A stretch of DNA of 64,000 nucleotides, taken from assembly GCA_910587825.1 (NCBI GenBank), contig CAJUNJ010000001.1, forward strand, positions 181,175 to 245,174, in the 5' to 3' direction. Shown piece after piece: positions 24,132 to 33,330 of this stretch (its first letter is position 1; each line of letters opens with the position of its first letter). Under the pieces are notes generated by a model. It was given only the letters and a program-made list of their open reading frames with translations, was not told the origin of the DNA and did not search any database. The position numbers and the translations under genes were made by a program. Source of the DNA: an uncultured Christensenellaceae bacterium. GTDB taxonomy: Bacteria; Bacillota; Clostridia; Christensenellales; Borkfalkiaceae.

Positions 24132-26906
24132 ATGAGTAAAATTGTTTTTAAAGTCAACGGCAGAAAAGACGACGGCGGCGAAGAAAATAAACGCGACGCC
24201 AAAAAACCCGAAAAAGCCGAAATGACGCAAGATGTCCAATCAGCAAAAGAAGACGAACGTACCGCCGAAAGCGAAAGCGCGGCGGCAGCCGCCGAACCTG
24301 CCGTAACCGCGGAAGAAATTATTTCCGCTGCGGGAAGCGACGGCGAGGAAAAGCACGACGAGTTCGACAAAGAAAAAATTATTAAATATTTCAAGCGTCA
24401 CCCCAAAAAGCAAGTCAACACGAAAGTCGAAAGATTTTCGCCCAAACTCAATTACGGACTTGACGCCGAACAGGTAAAGACAAGGTTCACCCAATTTCTG
24501 TTCAACGATACGAACAAAAAATACTCCCGTTCGTACGCCAGCATTTTTATTGGAAACATCTGTACCTTCTTCAACCTGCTTTGCCTTATCGCCGGCATTG
24601 CGCTTATACTTGCAAATACAAAAGGTATTACAAACTATCTTGTAATTTTCATAACTTCGGCAAACATATTTATCGGCATTGTGCAGGAAATACGTTCTAA
24701 ACTGTCTATCGACAAACTGTCGATACTAAACGCCAACACCATTAAGGTCGTGCGGGACGGCGAAGTTACGGAAATACCCGTAAACGAAATAGTTTTGGAC
24801 GACGTAATTATAATGGAACTCGGCAATCAGGTCCCCGCAGACTGTATACTTGCCGAAGGCACGGTTGAAGTAAACGAAAGCCTTTTGACGGGCGAATCGG
24901 TTGCCATTAAGAAAAATGCAGGTGACATTCTGTATGCGGGAAGCTTTATTTCAAGCGGAAGCGGTAAATGCAGGGTTGAAAAAGTCGGTAAGGAAACTTA
25001 TATAGAAAAACTTACTTCGAAAGCAAAAAAATACAAAAGACCCAATTCCGAGCTTATGAATTCGACAAAGCTTATAATTAAGGTCATTTCGGTAATTATC
25101 ATTCCAATCGCAATAGGTATGTATCTTGTATCGTTTAAAGCTGTAAACGACCCCGCGTTCCTTGAAAAATATCCTTCTATGGCGGAAGCCTGGGCGGGCG
25201 TGCAGGCGGCGCTGTTCAGCCAGAACGTAAACTTTTCAATACAGCGTACCTGTTCCGTCGTAATAGGTATGATACCTTCGGGAATGCTGCTTTTGACAAG
25301 CGTTGCGCTTGCCGTAGGTATTGTAAGGCTTGCGAAAAACCAGACGCTTGTGCAGGATATGTATTCTCTTGAAATGCTTGCAAGGGTAAACGTACTGTGC
25401 CTTGACAAGACGGGAACCATCACCGACGGCAGAATGAGGGTTAACGACTGCATTATTTTAAATACGGTAAGCGATTATTCGCTTAACGACATTATGGGCA
25501 GTATGCTTGCCGCGCTTGACGACAACAACCAGACTTCCATCGCTCTTCACAACCATTTCGGAACAAATGATAAGTTCAGTCCCGTAAACACCATTCCGTT
25601 TTCGTCAAAAAGAAAACTTTCGGCGGTAACGTTTGAAGACGCGGGAACGTTTGTAATGGGCGCGCCCGAATTCGTTTTAAAACCTTACCCCGCGAAAGTA
25701 GAAAAAATAGTAAAGAGCTATGCGCAGATGGGGCTTCGCGTAATAGTGCTTGCGCATTCCCCTACCCCCATCGTCGGCGATAAACTTCCTTCCGTACTTA
25801 AACCCATTGCGGTAATTTCCATTGCCGACAATATACGTGAAGACGCGATAGATACCATCAAATGGTTCGCCGACAACGACGTAAACGTAAAAGTAATTTC
25901 GGGCGACAACCCCGTCACCGTTTGCGAAGTCGCAAAGCGTGCCGGAATAAAGAATGCGGAAAAATATATTTCTTTGGAAGGGCTTAACGAAAAGGAAGTC
26001 GAAAACGTAGCCAACAAATACACCGTTTTCGGCAGGGTATCGCCCGAACAGAAAGCAGTTCTCGTAAGATCTATAAAGTCCGAAGGCAACACCGTTGCAA
26101 TGACCGGCGACGGCGTAAACGACATACTTGCACTTAAAGAAGCCGACTGTGCGATTTCCGTTGCTTCCGGCAGTGAAGCGGCAAGAAACGTAAGTCATAT
26201 CGTGCTTATGGACAACAACTTCAACAATATGCCCAAAGTTGTTGCGGAAGGCAGGCGCGTTATCAACAACATTAAAAACTCGTCGTCGCTGTACCTGATG
26301 AAGACGCTGTTTACGGCTATGCTTGCGGTAATTTGCGTTGCAATGGGAATACCCTATCTGTTTATGCCGCAGAACGTACTTCTGCTTGAATTTTGCATTA
26401 TAGCCATTCCTTCGTTCTTCCTTTCACTGCAACCCAACAAGGAACGCGTGCAGGGCAAGTTTATAACGCACGTTATGAGCGGGGCGATTTCGGGCGCATT
26501 GGTAATGATTATCTGCGTAATGTCTATGTTTATTACAAACGAAATAGACAAAGCAGAATTCGGACAGCATTACCTTGCAATGTGTATGATTGCCCTTACC
26601 TTCTCAGGACTTGTTATGGTGTTCAGACTGTGCCAGCCGTTTAACGTATTCCGCGCCGTGCTGTGCGCAAGTATGTTTGCGCTGTGCGTAACGGCGTTTG
26701 CCGTACCGCAGATTACCGAACTTTTATACAAGGGTTGGAGCAATATCAAATGGGACTATGCAAAGATACTTATAATTGTCGTCGTAATAGAAGCGGCGTT
26801 CCCGCTGTCAAGCTGGCTGATAAGTCTTATGCATATCATCTTCCCCTCTTCGGTAAATAAAAAGCCTGTGCGTAACGAAGAAAAAGACCCGCAGACTGTC
26901 CAATAA
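24132..26906 (+). CDS. P-type cation-transporting ATPase (CtpE-like branch)
   Basis: The 924-residue membrane pump has the actuator motif TGES, the phosphorylated Asp425 in DKTGTITDG, and TGDGVND in the P domain. About ten hydrophobic segments are grouped 2+2+6. Before the core lies an unusual extension of about 90 residues rich in Ala, Glu and Lys. The fourth membrane helix reads GMIPSGMLLLTS: Pro-Ser-Gly-Met (382-385) replaces the PEGL of calcium pumps, whose Glu binds ions. No CPC motif for heavy metals is present. The nearest family I can name is the CtpE-like group. The ion is uncertain. It is monocistronic with a shared terminator downstream. Confidence 0.85.
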   Translation: MSKIVFKVNGRKDDGGEENKRDAKKPEKAEMTQDVQSAKEDERTAESESAAAAAEPAVTAEEIISAAGSDGEEKHDEFDKEKIIKYFKRHPKKQVNTKVERFSPKLNYGLDAEQVKTRFTQFLFNDTNKKYSRSYASIFIGNICTFFNLLCLIAGIALILANTKGITNYLVIFITSANIFIGIVQEIRSKLSIDKLSILNANTIKVVRDGEVTEIPVNEIVLDDVIIMELGNQVPADCILAEGTVEVNESLLTGESVAIKKNAGDILYAGSFISSGSGKCRVEKVGKETYIEKLTSKAKKYKRPNSELMNSTKLIIKVISVIIIPIAIGMYLVSFKAVNDPAFLEKYPSMAEAWAGVQAALFSQNVNFSIQRTCSVVIGMIPSGMLLLTSVALAVGIVRLAKNQTLVQDMYSLEMLARVNVLCLDKTGTITDGRMRVNDCIILNTVSDYSLNDIMGSMLAALDDNNQTSIALHNHFGTNDKFSPVNTIPFSSKRKLSAVTFEDAGTFVMGAPEFVLKPYPAKVEKIVKSYAQMGLRVIVLAHSPTPIVGDKLPSVLKPIAVISIADNIREDAIDTIKWFADNDVNVKVISGDNPVTVCEVAKRAGIKNAEKYISLEGLNEKEVENVANKYTVFGRVSPEQKAVLVRSIKSEGNTVAMTGDGVNDILALKEADCAISVASGSEAARNVSHIVLMDNNFNNMPKVVAEGRRVINNIKNSSSLYLMKTLFTAMLAVICVAMGIPYLFMPQNVLLLEFCIIAIPSFFLSLQPNKERVQGKFITHVMSGAISGALVMIICVMSMFITNEIDKAEFGQHYLAMCMIALTFSGLVMVFRLCQPFNVFRAVLCASMFALCVTAFAVPQITELLYKGWSNIKWDYAKILIIVVVIEAAFPLSSWLISLMHIIFPSSVNKKPVRNEEKDPQTVQ

Positions 26907-27004
26907 AATATCGATTAAATATATAAAAAATAACGGAGAATGCGCATTTCTCATAGGGAATTGAACACCCAAAATATTTTATTGATACGCTTTCAGATTA
27001 TGAA

Positions 27005-27037
27005 AAAAGCACTCGAACATTTTATTCGAGTGCTTTT
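27005..27037. terminator. Bidirectional terminator
   Basis: AAAAGCACTCGAA and TTCGAGTGCTTTT form a 13-pair hairpin with T runs in both directions. It separates the convergent P-type ATPase and acetyltransferase genes. Confidence 0.85.
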
Positions 27038-27069
27038 AGCTAAACTTTATTAGAAAGATAAATTGAAAT

Positions 27070-27711
27070 TTATCGTTCAAATCTAGAAATAAACAATTCT
27101 ATATTTTTATCTTGCAAAAGTTCATAATTCTTTTCAATCGTTTCAATCGGCATATCCCACCATTTAAGTTTTAACAGTCGCTCAATCGTGTTGCTGTCAA
27201 ATCGTCTTTTAACTACATTTGCAGGATTGCCTGCCGCTATGGAATACGGCGGAATATCTTTTGCCACAACAGCATTCGCGCCTATGATACATCCGTCGCC
27301 TACCTTAACTCCGGGCATAATAGTAACATTTTGCCCAATCCAAACATCATTTCCTATAACGGTATCACCTTTATGCGGAACAATATCGTTGGGTATCGTC
27401 GGTTTGTTTTCTATAAATATGCCGAAAGGAAACGCCGAAATACCGTTCATAGGGTGATTTGCGCCGTTCATAATAAATTCAATTCCTTTTGCAATGCTGC
27501 AAAACTTTCCTATAATGAGTTTATCGCCTAAATGCGGATAAAAATGTGTGACGTGATTTTCAAAATCTTCTCCACCCGAACGAATATCGTCATAATAGGT
27601 ATAATCTCCGACAATAATATTCGGATTTGTTATTATATTTTTTATATAACAAAGCGAAGGAACTTTTGGTTGAGGATGTATTTCATCTTTGTTTTTGAAT
27701 AATAGATTCAT
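27070..27711 (-). CDS. Vat/CatB-type xenobiotic O-acetyltransferase
   Basis: The 213-residue trimeric-type enzyme has a left-handed beta-helix. Hexapeptide repeats include IGKFCSIAKGIEF and IGNDVWIGQNVTIMPGVKVG. The catalytic His86 lies in MNGANHPMNG, the motif of streptogramin A acetyltransferases (Vat) and type B chloramphenicol acetyltransferases. The KWWDMPIETI segment after the helix also fits. It may acetylate an antibiotic or another hydroxyl compound, and resistance cannot be claimed from sequence. A GGAGAG site and an extended -10 (TGATATAAT) precede it. Its codons are visibly more A/T-rich than those of its neighbours, which suggests transfer. Confidence 0.85.
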   Translation of the reverse strand: MNLLFKNKDEIHPQPKVPSLCYIKNIITNPNIIVGDYTYYDDIRSGGEDFENHVTHFYPHLGDKLIIGKFCSIAKGIEFIMNGANHPMNGISAFPFGIFIENKPTIPNDIVPHKGDTVIGNDVWIGQNVTIMPGVKVGDGCIIGANAVVAKDIPPYSIAAGNPANVVKRRFDSNTIERLLKLKWWDMPIETIEKNYELLQDKNIELFISRFER

Positions 27712-27840
27712 TGAAAATAACTCTCCGTTAAATTACTGTTTATCGTACAATCATTATATCACGAAACTGCGATAAATTTCTCCGTTATTTTTTATTTGCT
27801 TTTATCTTTACCTTAAAATCCGGCAAAGAACCTTTATATA

Positions 27841-30456
27841 TTAAATTTCGTTATCGTCGGAGCCGTCGGTGTTAACTTCTTCTTCAAAGTCTTCTACGCC
27901 TGCGCCGTCGGCTGCGATATCGGATGCGGGAACCGTAAGTTCGGGTGCGTGTTCCAAAAGTTCTTCCGCGGCTTCGTCCTCATCCCTTGCCGTAAGCGCA
28001 ATGGTAGCTACCGCACCGTCTTTAAGGCGCATAAGCCTTACGCCCTTGGTATTTCTGCCAATACGTGAAATGCTGTCGCAATGCATTCTGATAATCGTAC
28101 CGCCGTCCGAAATAATCATAACGTCGTCCTTATCCGTAACCTGCTTCATATTTACAAGATAGCCCGTCACTTCGTTGAATACGCCCGCCTTGATGCCCAT
28201 ACCTGCCCTGCCTTGCAGTCTGTAATCTTCAAGGTCGCTGCGCTTACCGAAGCCGTTGGAAGTTACCGTAAGCACGTCCTTGCTTTCGTCTACGACAAGC
28301 ATATCGACAAGACAGTCGTCTGCACCGAGTTTCATAGCTCTTACGCCTGCGGTGTCCCTGCCCATTGAACGCACGTTGCTTTCCGAGAACCTTATGCACT
28401 TGCCCGAACGCGAAGCTATCATAAGTTCGCTGTTGCCCGTGGTAAGAACTACCGACATAAGGTCGTCGCCGTCGTTAAGCTTAATTGCTATTTTGCCGTT
28501 TTTGTTTATGCGGTTAAATTCCTTAATGTTGGTCTTTTTAATTAAGCCCTTGCGGGTTGCAAAAGCGATATTGCCTTCAAGCCCGGCCTGTACGGGCATA
28601 AGCGTGTTTATCTTTTCATCCTGCGCTATCTGTACTATATTTACAATCGCTCTTCCGCGGGCTATACGCGTCGCTTCGGGTATTTCGTAAGCCTTTATGC
28701 GGTAAACCTTTCCGCGGTCTGAGAACAGCAGAATATCGTCGTGCGAAGAACAGACGAACATACGCTCTACAAAGTCCTCTTCCTTGGGGCGGTGAGCAGT
28801 AATTCCCTTACCTCCGCGGTTCTGGGCGTGGTATTCGGTTACGGGAAGACGCTTTACGTAACCCGTATGCGTCATAGAAATGACAACCTGCTCAACTGGA
28901 ATTAAATCGGCGTCTTCTATTTCGCCGTCGAAATCTATTGAAATTTCTGTCTTTCTTTCGGAAGGATATTTGCGCTTGATTTCCAAAAGGTCTGTCTTGA
29001 TTATATCAAGCACCCTGCTTTCGTGCGCAAGAATATCTTTATAGTCGGCAATAAGAGCTTCAAGCTGGTTTAGTTCGTCCTTTAACTTATCGACTTCGAG
29101 ATGGGAAAGTCTGTACAGTCTGAGTTCTGCAACCGCGGTAGCCTGACGTTCGTCAAGTTCGAAATTGGCGGTAAGCTTTTTAACGCAGTCGGCTTTGTCC
29201 ACCGCCTTACGGCAGACTTCGACGACTTCTTCAATACTTGCCTGCGCAATGACGAGTCCGCGCAAGATATGCGCCCTTTCTTCGGTTTTGGCAAGGTCGA
29301 ACCTGGTACGGCGGATTATAATGTCTTTCTGGTGTTCGAGATAGTAATATATAAACTCTCTTAAATTCAGAATGCGCGGTGTGCCGTCGACGAGCGCAAG
29401 CATTATAAGCCCGTCAGAAATCTGCAAATTAGTATGCTTGTACAGCGTGTTTAAAACGACTTGCGGGTTGGAATCTTTTTTCAGCTCTATTACGATACGC
29501 ATACCGTCGCGGTCGGATTCTTCGCGGATGTCGGCAATGCCCTCTATCTTCTTATCTTTTACAAGGTCTGCTATATTTTCGATAAGTTTTGCCTTGTTGA
29601 CCTGATAAGGAATTTCGGATACGACAATGCGCGTACGCGTATTGTTACCGCTTTTATACTCTTCCACTTCACAACGGGAACGTATAGTTATACTGCCCCT
29701 GCCCGTCTTGTACGCGCGTTTAATTCCGCTTCTGCCCATTATAAGCGCACCCGTGGGGAAATCGGGGGCGGGGATGTATTGCATAAGTCCCTCAACGTCG
29801 ATGTCGGGGTTTTCAATCATAGCAACAACGCCGTCTATAACCTCGCCCAAGTTATGCGGGGGGATATTGGTTGCCATACCTACCGCTATACCGTCGGAAC
29901 CGTTTACAAGCATATTAGGAAAGCGCGACGGAAGAACAGTAGGTTGCATACCGGTATCGTCGAACGTCGGGTAGAAGTCGACAGTCTCTTTGTCGAGGTC
30001 ACGGAGCATTTCGGCAGAAAGTCTGCTTAATCTCGCTTCGGTATATCTCATAGCCGCGGCGGGGTCGCCGTCGACCGAGCCGAAGTTGCCGTGACCTTCT
30101 ATCAACGGGAAGTTAATAGAAAAGTCCTGCGCAAGCCTTACAAGCGCATCGTAGACAGAACTGTCGCCGTGGGGGTGATATTTACCGAGGCAGTCGCCGA
30201 CGATACGCGCGCATTTTCTGAACGCCTTGTCGGAATACAAACCGAGTTCGTGCATCGAATATAAAATACGCCTGTGGACGGGTTTCAGACCGTCCCTTAC
30301 GTCGGGAATGGCACGCGACACATTGACCGCCATTGCATATGCTATGAATGATTTTTTAAGTTCTTCTTCAACTTCCACGTCGAGAAGCTTGGTAAGTTCG
30401 AGCGTCTTTTTAAATTCTTCGGTAAGATCTGCGCTGCTTGTTGTTTTCTTTGCCAT
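27841..30456 (-). CDS. gyrA: DNA gyrase subunit A
   Basis: The 871-residue subunit cuts and rejoins DNA. The catalytic Tyr138 is in AAAMRYTEARLS. The quinolone-determining region reads KYHPHGDSSVYDALVR with Ser99 and Asp103, the residues found in susceptible enzymes. Six C-terminal blade repeats follow. The GyrA box appears as QNRGGKGI, one residue off QRRGGKG, which supports gyrase rather than topoisomerase IV. The tail is acidic. AAGGAGG precedes the ATG, nine bases after gyrB. Confidence 0.97.
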   Translation of the reverse strand: MAKKTTSSADLTEEFKKTLELTKLLDVEVEEELKKSFIAYAMAVNVSRAIPDVRDGLKPVHRRILYSMHELGLYSDKAFRKCARIVGDCLGKYHPHGDSSVYDALVRLAQDFSINFPLIEGHGNFGSVDGDPAAAMRYTEARLSRLSAEMLRDLDKETVDFYPTFDDTGMQPTVLPSRFPNMLVNGSDGIAVGMATNIPPHNLGEVIDGVVAMIENPDIDVEGLMQYIPAPDFPTGALIMGRSGIKRAYKTGRGSITIRSRCEVEEYKSGNNTRTRIVVSEIPYQVNKAKLIENIADLVKDKKIEGIADIREESDRDGMRIVIELKKDSNPQVVLNTLYKHTNLQISDGLIMLALVDGTPRILNLREFIYYYLEHQKDIIIRRTRFDLAKTEERAHILRGLVIAQASIEEVVEVCRKAVDKADCVKKLTANFELDERQATAVAELRLYRLSHLEVDKLKDELNQLEALIADYKDILAHESRVLDIIKTDLLEIKRKYPSERKTEISIDFDGEIEDADLIPVEQVVISMTHTGYVKRLPVTEYHAQNRGGKGITAHRPKEEDFVERMFVCSSHDDILLFSDRGKVYRIKAYEIPEATRIARGRAIVNIVQIAQDEKINTLMPVQAGLEGNIAFATRKGLIKKTNIKEFNRINKNGKIAIKLNDGDDLMSVVLTTGNSELMIASRSGKCIRFSESNVRSMGRDTAGVRAMKLGADDCLVDMLVVDESKDVLTVTSNGFGKRSDLEDYRLQGRAGMGIKAGVFNEVTGYLVNMKQVTDKDDVMIISDGGTIIRMHCDSISRIGRNTKGVRLMRLKDGAVATIALTARDEDEAAEELLEHAPELTVPASDIAADGAGVEDFEEEVNTDGSDDNEI

Positions 30457-30465
30457 AACTCCTCC

Positions 30466-32391
30466 TTATACATCCAACTCTTCAACGAGTTTGGCGTTCT
30501 CTTCGATAAACTGACGTCTGAGTTCGGGTTGTTCGCCCATAAGAAGCGAAAAATATTTGTCGGCTTCTACGGCGTCTTCGACGTTTATTCTTACAAGCGT
30601 GCGCCTTGCGGGGTCCATTGTCGTCTCCCAAAGCTGTTCTTTATTCATTTCGCCCAAGCCCTTATAGCGTTGAAGTTCAAACTTGCCCTGATAGCTGTTT
30701 TTAAAGTCTTCAAGCGCCTTGTCGTCGTAAAGATAAGTGTCCGGTATTCCCTTGCCCGACACCTTGTAAAGGGGCGGTTGCGCGGCGTATACGTGACCGT
30801 TTTCTACAAGCGGACGCATATACCTGAAAAAGAAAGTGAGAAGCAAAATTCTTATATGCGAACCGTCTACGTCGGCGTCGGTCATAATGATAATTCTGTC
30901 GTAACGCAGTTTGCTTTCGTCGTAATTTTCCTGTATTCCGCATCCGAAAGCCGTTATCATTGCCTTTATCTCTTCGTTGCCGAGCGCACGGTCTATCCTG
31001 ACTTTTTCCACATTCAGTATCTTTCCGCGTAATGGAAGAATCGCCTGAAAGCGTCTATCCCTGCCCTGCTTTGCCGTACCGCCTGCACTGTCGCCTTCGA
31101 CGATGTAAATTTCGCAAAGTTCGGGGCGTTTGTCTGAACAGTCCGCAAGTTTGCCGGGAAGCTTTGTACTTTCAAGCACGCCCTTGCGGTGGGTTTCTTC
31201 ACGGGCAAGTCTTGCCGCTTCCCTTGCGCGTTGCGCCGTAAGACAGCGCATTATAAGCTCTCTCGTTTCGGCGGGATGTTCTTCAAGATACATTCCGAAC
31301 TTTTCGGTAACGGCTTTCTGCACGAACCCTCTGACGTACGTAGAACACAGCTTGCTCTTTGTCTGGCTTTCGTACTGGGCGTCGGCTATCTTAACGGATA
31401 TGACTGCCGTAATGCCTTCGCGCACGTCGTCGCCCGAAAGTTTGACGTTTTCTTTCAGAATGTTAAGTTTTTTGCCCGCGTCGTTTATTACCTTGGTCAA
31501 AGCGGCTTTAAAGCCGTCGAGATGGGTTCCGCCGTCGGGCTGACGGATATTGTTGGAGAAGGGGAAAATCTGTTCGCTGTATCCGTCGTTATACTGGATG
31601 GCTACTTCCAAAAATCTGTCTTCGCCGTTGGTATCTTCAAAATACACGGGCTTTTCAAAAAGCACCGCCTTGCCCCTGTTTATGTCTTCTATAAAGTGTA
31701 CAACGCCGCCTTCGTAACAGAAAACGTCGTTTCTTTCCCTGCCTTCGCGTTTATCCGTAAGGGTAAGCGTAAGCCCCTTGTTTAGATAAGAAAGTTCCCT
31801 TAAAAGTGTTTTCAACGTGTCGTAATTGAAATCGATAGTTTCAAACACGGTAGCGTCGGGGTGGAAGGTTATCGTCGTACCGGTGGCGTCCGTATCCGCA
31901 ACGGGCTTTAAAGGTTCTTCGGGTATTCCGCAGTGGTATACCTGACGGAAAGTATGTCCGTTTTGGGATACTTCGGCAATTAACGTGTCCGAAAGCGCGT
32001 TTACGCAGGACACGCCGACGCCGTGCAGACCCGACGAAATTTTATATCCGCCCGCCTTGTTGCCCCCGCCGAACTTTCCGCCCGCGTTGAGGTTTGTAAG
32101 CGCAAGCTCTACACCGCTTATTCCTTCTTCTTCGTTTATGCCGGTAGGAATGCCTCTTCCGTTATCCTTTACGGAACAGGAGCCGTCCTCGGTTATAACT
32201 ACGTCGATACGGTCGCAATATCCCGCAAGCGCTTCGTCTATCGAGTTATCTATAACTTCTCTGACAAGACAGTGAAGTCCTTTTTCGTCGGTAGGTCCGA
32301 TGTACATTCCGGGATGTTCCCTTACGGGTTCAAGCCCTTTCAAAGCTTTAAGACTGTTTGCGTCGTAGCTGTTGTTGATTTTACCAATCAT
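30466..32391 (-). CDS. gyrB: DNA gyrase subunit B
   Basis: The 641-residue ATPase subunit pairs with GyrA to supercoil DNA. The GHKL ATP-binding residues are in EVIDNSIDEALAG, DNGRGIPTG and GLHGVGVSCVNALS. The Toprim motif is EIYIVEGDSAGGTAKQGRD with the later IMTDADVDGSHI. Length is normal for the short Gram-positive form. It is transcribed from its own promoter with an AAGAGGA site and reads into gyrA. Confidence 0.97.
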   Translation of the reverse strand: MIGKINNSYDANSLKALKGLEPVREHPGMYIGPTDEKGLHCLVREVIDNSIDEALAGYCDRIDVVITEDGSCSVKDNGRGIPTGINEEEGISGVELALTNLNAGGKFGGGNKAGGYKISSGLHGVGVSCVNALSDTLIAEVSQNGHTFRQVYHCGIPEEPLKPVADTDATGTTITFHPDATVFETIDFNYDTLKTLLRELSYLNKGLTLTLTDKREGRERNDVFCYEGGVVHFIEDINRGKAVLFEKPVYFEDTNGEDRFLEVAIQYNDGYSEQIFPFSNNIRQPDGGTHLDGFKAALTKVINDAGKKLNILKENVKLSGDDVREGITAVISVKIADAQYESQTKSKLCSTYVRGFVQKAVTEKFGMYLEEHPAETRELIMRCLTAQRAREAARLAREETHRKGVLESTKLPGKLADCSDKRPELCEIYIVEGDSAGGTAKQGRDRRFQAILPLRGKILNVEKVRIDRALGNEEIKAMITAFGCGIQENYDESKLRYDRIIIMTDADVDGSHIRILLLTFFFRYMRPLVENGHVYAAQPPLYKVSGKGIPDTYLYDDKALEDFKNSYQGKFELQRYKGLGEMNKEQLWETTMDPARRTLVRINVEDAVEADKYFSLLMGEQPELRRQFIEENAKLVEELDV

Positions 32392-32419
32392 TTTTATTCC
32401 TCTTGATTTACTTTAAATT

Positions 32420-32448
32420 ATTATACCATATTATATAATCAAAAGCAA
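32420..32448 (-). promoter_or_regulatory. Promoter of gyrB-gyrA
   Basis: A minus-strand TTGCTT (32443-32448) and TATAAT (32420-32425) are separated by 17 bases, with about 22 bases of leader before gyrB. Confidence 0.7.
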
Positions 32449-32489
32449 GTAAATGAATAAAAAAAACCTTTGTTGCATAAGCTGTTTTT

Positions 32490-32645
32490 ATGGAAAAAAA
32501 CTACTGTCCGAAAGACAAAAATTTTAACGTTGCGGAAAACTTTTTCGAGTGCGGGACGTGCGGAAATCACGTATGCAAAACTCAGGCGGAACTTTGGGGC
32601 AGGGTATGCCCCAACTGCTTCGGCAGACTGTACAGAATAAGCTGA
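32490..32645 (+). CDS. Small zinc-ribbon protein (51 residues)
   Basis: An ATG at 32490 opens a 51-codon frame ending at TGA 32643-32645. Cys residues are at 6, 21, 24, 29, 40 and 43. The CGTC and CPNC knuckles form a plausible treble-clef or ribbon zinc site. The composition is protein-like, and the frame ends on a strong terminator that it shares with the convergent his operon. No Shine-Dalgarno is visible. Small zinc-ribbon proteins of this kind are common in Clostridia but of unknown function; RNA or ribosome binding is one option. Confidence 0.6.
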   Translation: MEKNYCPKDKNFNVAENFFECGTCGNHVCKTQAELWGRVCPNCFGRLYRIS

Positions 32646-32673
32646 AAGGACGGCGCGCTTGCGCCGTCCTTTC
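32644..32673. terminator. Bidirectional terminator of the his operon and zinc-ribbon gene
   Basis: GAAAGGACGGCGC and GCGCCGTCCTTTC form a 13-pair hairpin with a four-base loop. It overlaps the stop codon of the plus-strand zinc-ribbon gene and lies 9 bases past hisIE. Confidence 0.85.
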
Positions 32674-32682
32674 AAATTTAAT

Positions 32683-33330
32683 TTATTGCATTTTCTGCTG
32701 TTTTACCTTTTTATCTACAATTTGTCTATTAGCAAGCTCATTTACGATATCTTCCGTACCTATGCCCGCTTCCGCCATCAGTACCAGAAGATGATACGCC
32801 AGGTCGGAAATTTCGAAAATTATCTCTTTTTTATCCCCGCCCTTGCCCGCTATCACGACCTCGGTACACTCTTCGCCTACCTTTTTCAAAATTTTATCTA
32901 TGCCCTGCTCAAACAGATAGGACGTATAAGAACCCTGCTTAGGGGCTGTCTTTCTGTTCTTTATCAGTTTGTAAAGCGTTTGAAGCGAAAACCCGCCGAC
33001 GGCGTCGGTCCGGAAGACGTAATCGTTAAAACAGCTGTCCGTGCCGAGATGGCAGGCGGGTCCGTCCTTTATTACTTCCACTGTGAGCGCGTCCCTGTCG
33101 CAGTCTGTTTTAACCGACACGACGTGCTGGAAATTACCCGACGTTTCGCCCTTTCTCCAAAGCTTTTTGCGCGAACGGGAGTAAAAACAGGTTTTACCCT
33201 CTTCAAGCGTTATTTTCAGACTTTGCGCATTCATATATGCGACGGTAAGCACTTCTTTTGTGTAAAAGTCGGTAACGACTGCGGGGATAAGTCCGTCGCC
33301 GTCAAATTTTAACTGTGAAATTTCAATCAT
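32683..33330 (-). CDS. hisIE: Phosphoribosyl-AMP cyclohydrolase / phosphoribosyl-ATP diphosphatase
   Basis: The 215-residue bifunctional enzyme carries out steps two and three of histidine synthesis. The N-terminal HisI domain (about 1-110) contains FYSRSRKKLWRKGETSGN and the metal-binding CHLGTDSCF. The C-terminal HisE domain (about 120-215) contains SYLFEQGIDKILKKVGEECT and the helical DLAYHLLVLM. The fused arrangement is normal in many bacteria. Its start overlaps the hisF stop by four bases. It is the last gene of the operon. Confidence 0.95.
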   Translation of the reverse strand: MIEISQLKFDGDGLIPAVVTDFYTKEVLTVAYMNAQSLKITLEEGKTCFYSRSRKKLWRKGETSGNFQHVVSVKTDCDRDALTVEVIKDGPACHLGTDSCFNDYVFRTDAVGGFSLQTLYKLIKNRKTAPKQGSYTSYLFEQGIDKILKKVGEECTEVVIAGKGGDKKEIIFEISDLAYHLLVLMAEAGIGTEDIVNELANRQIVDKKVKQQKMQ

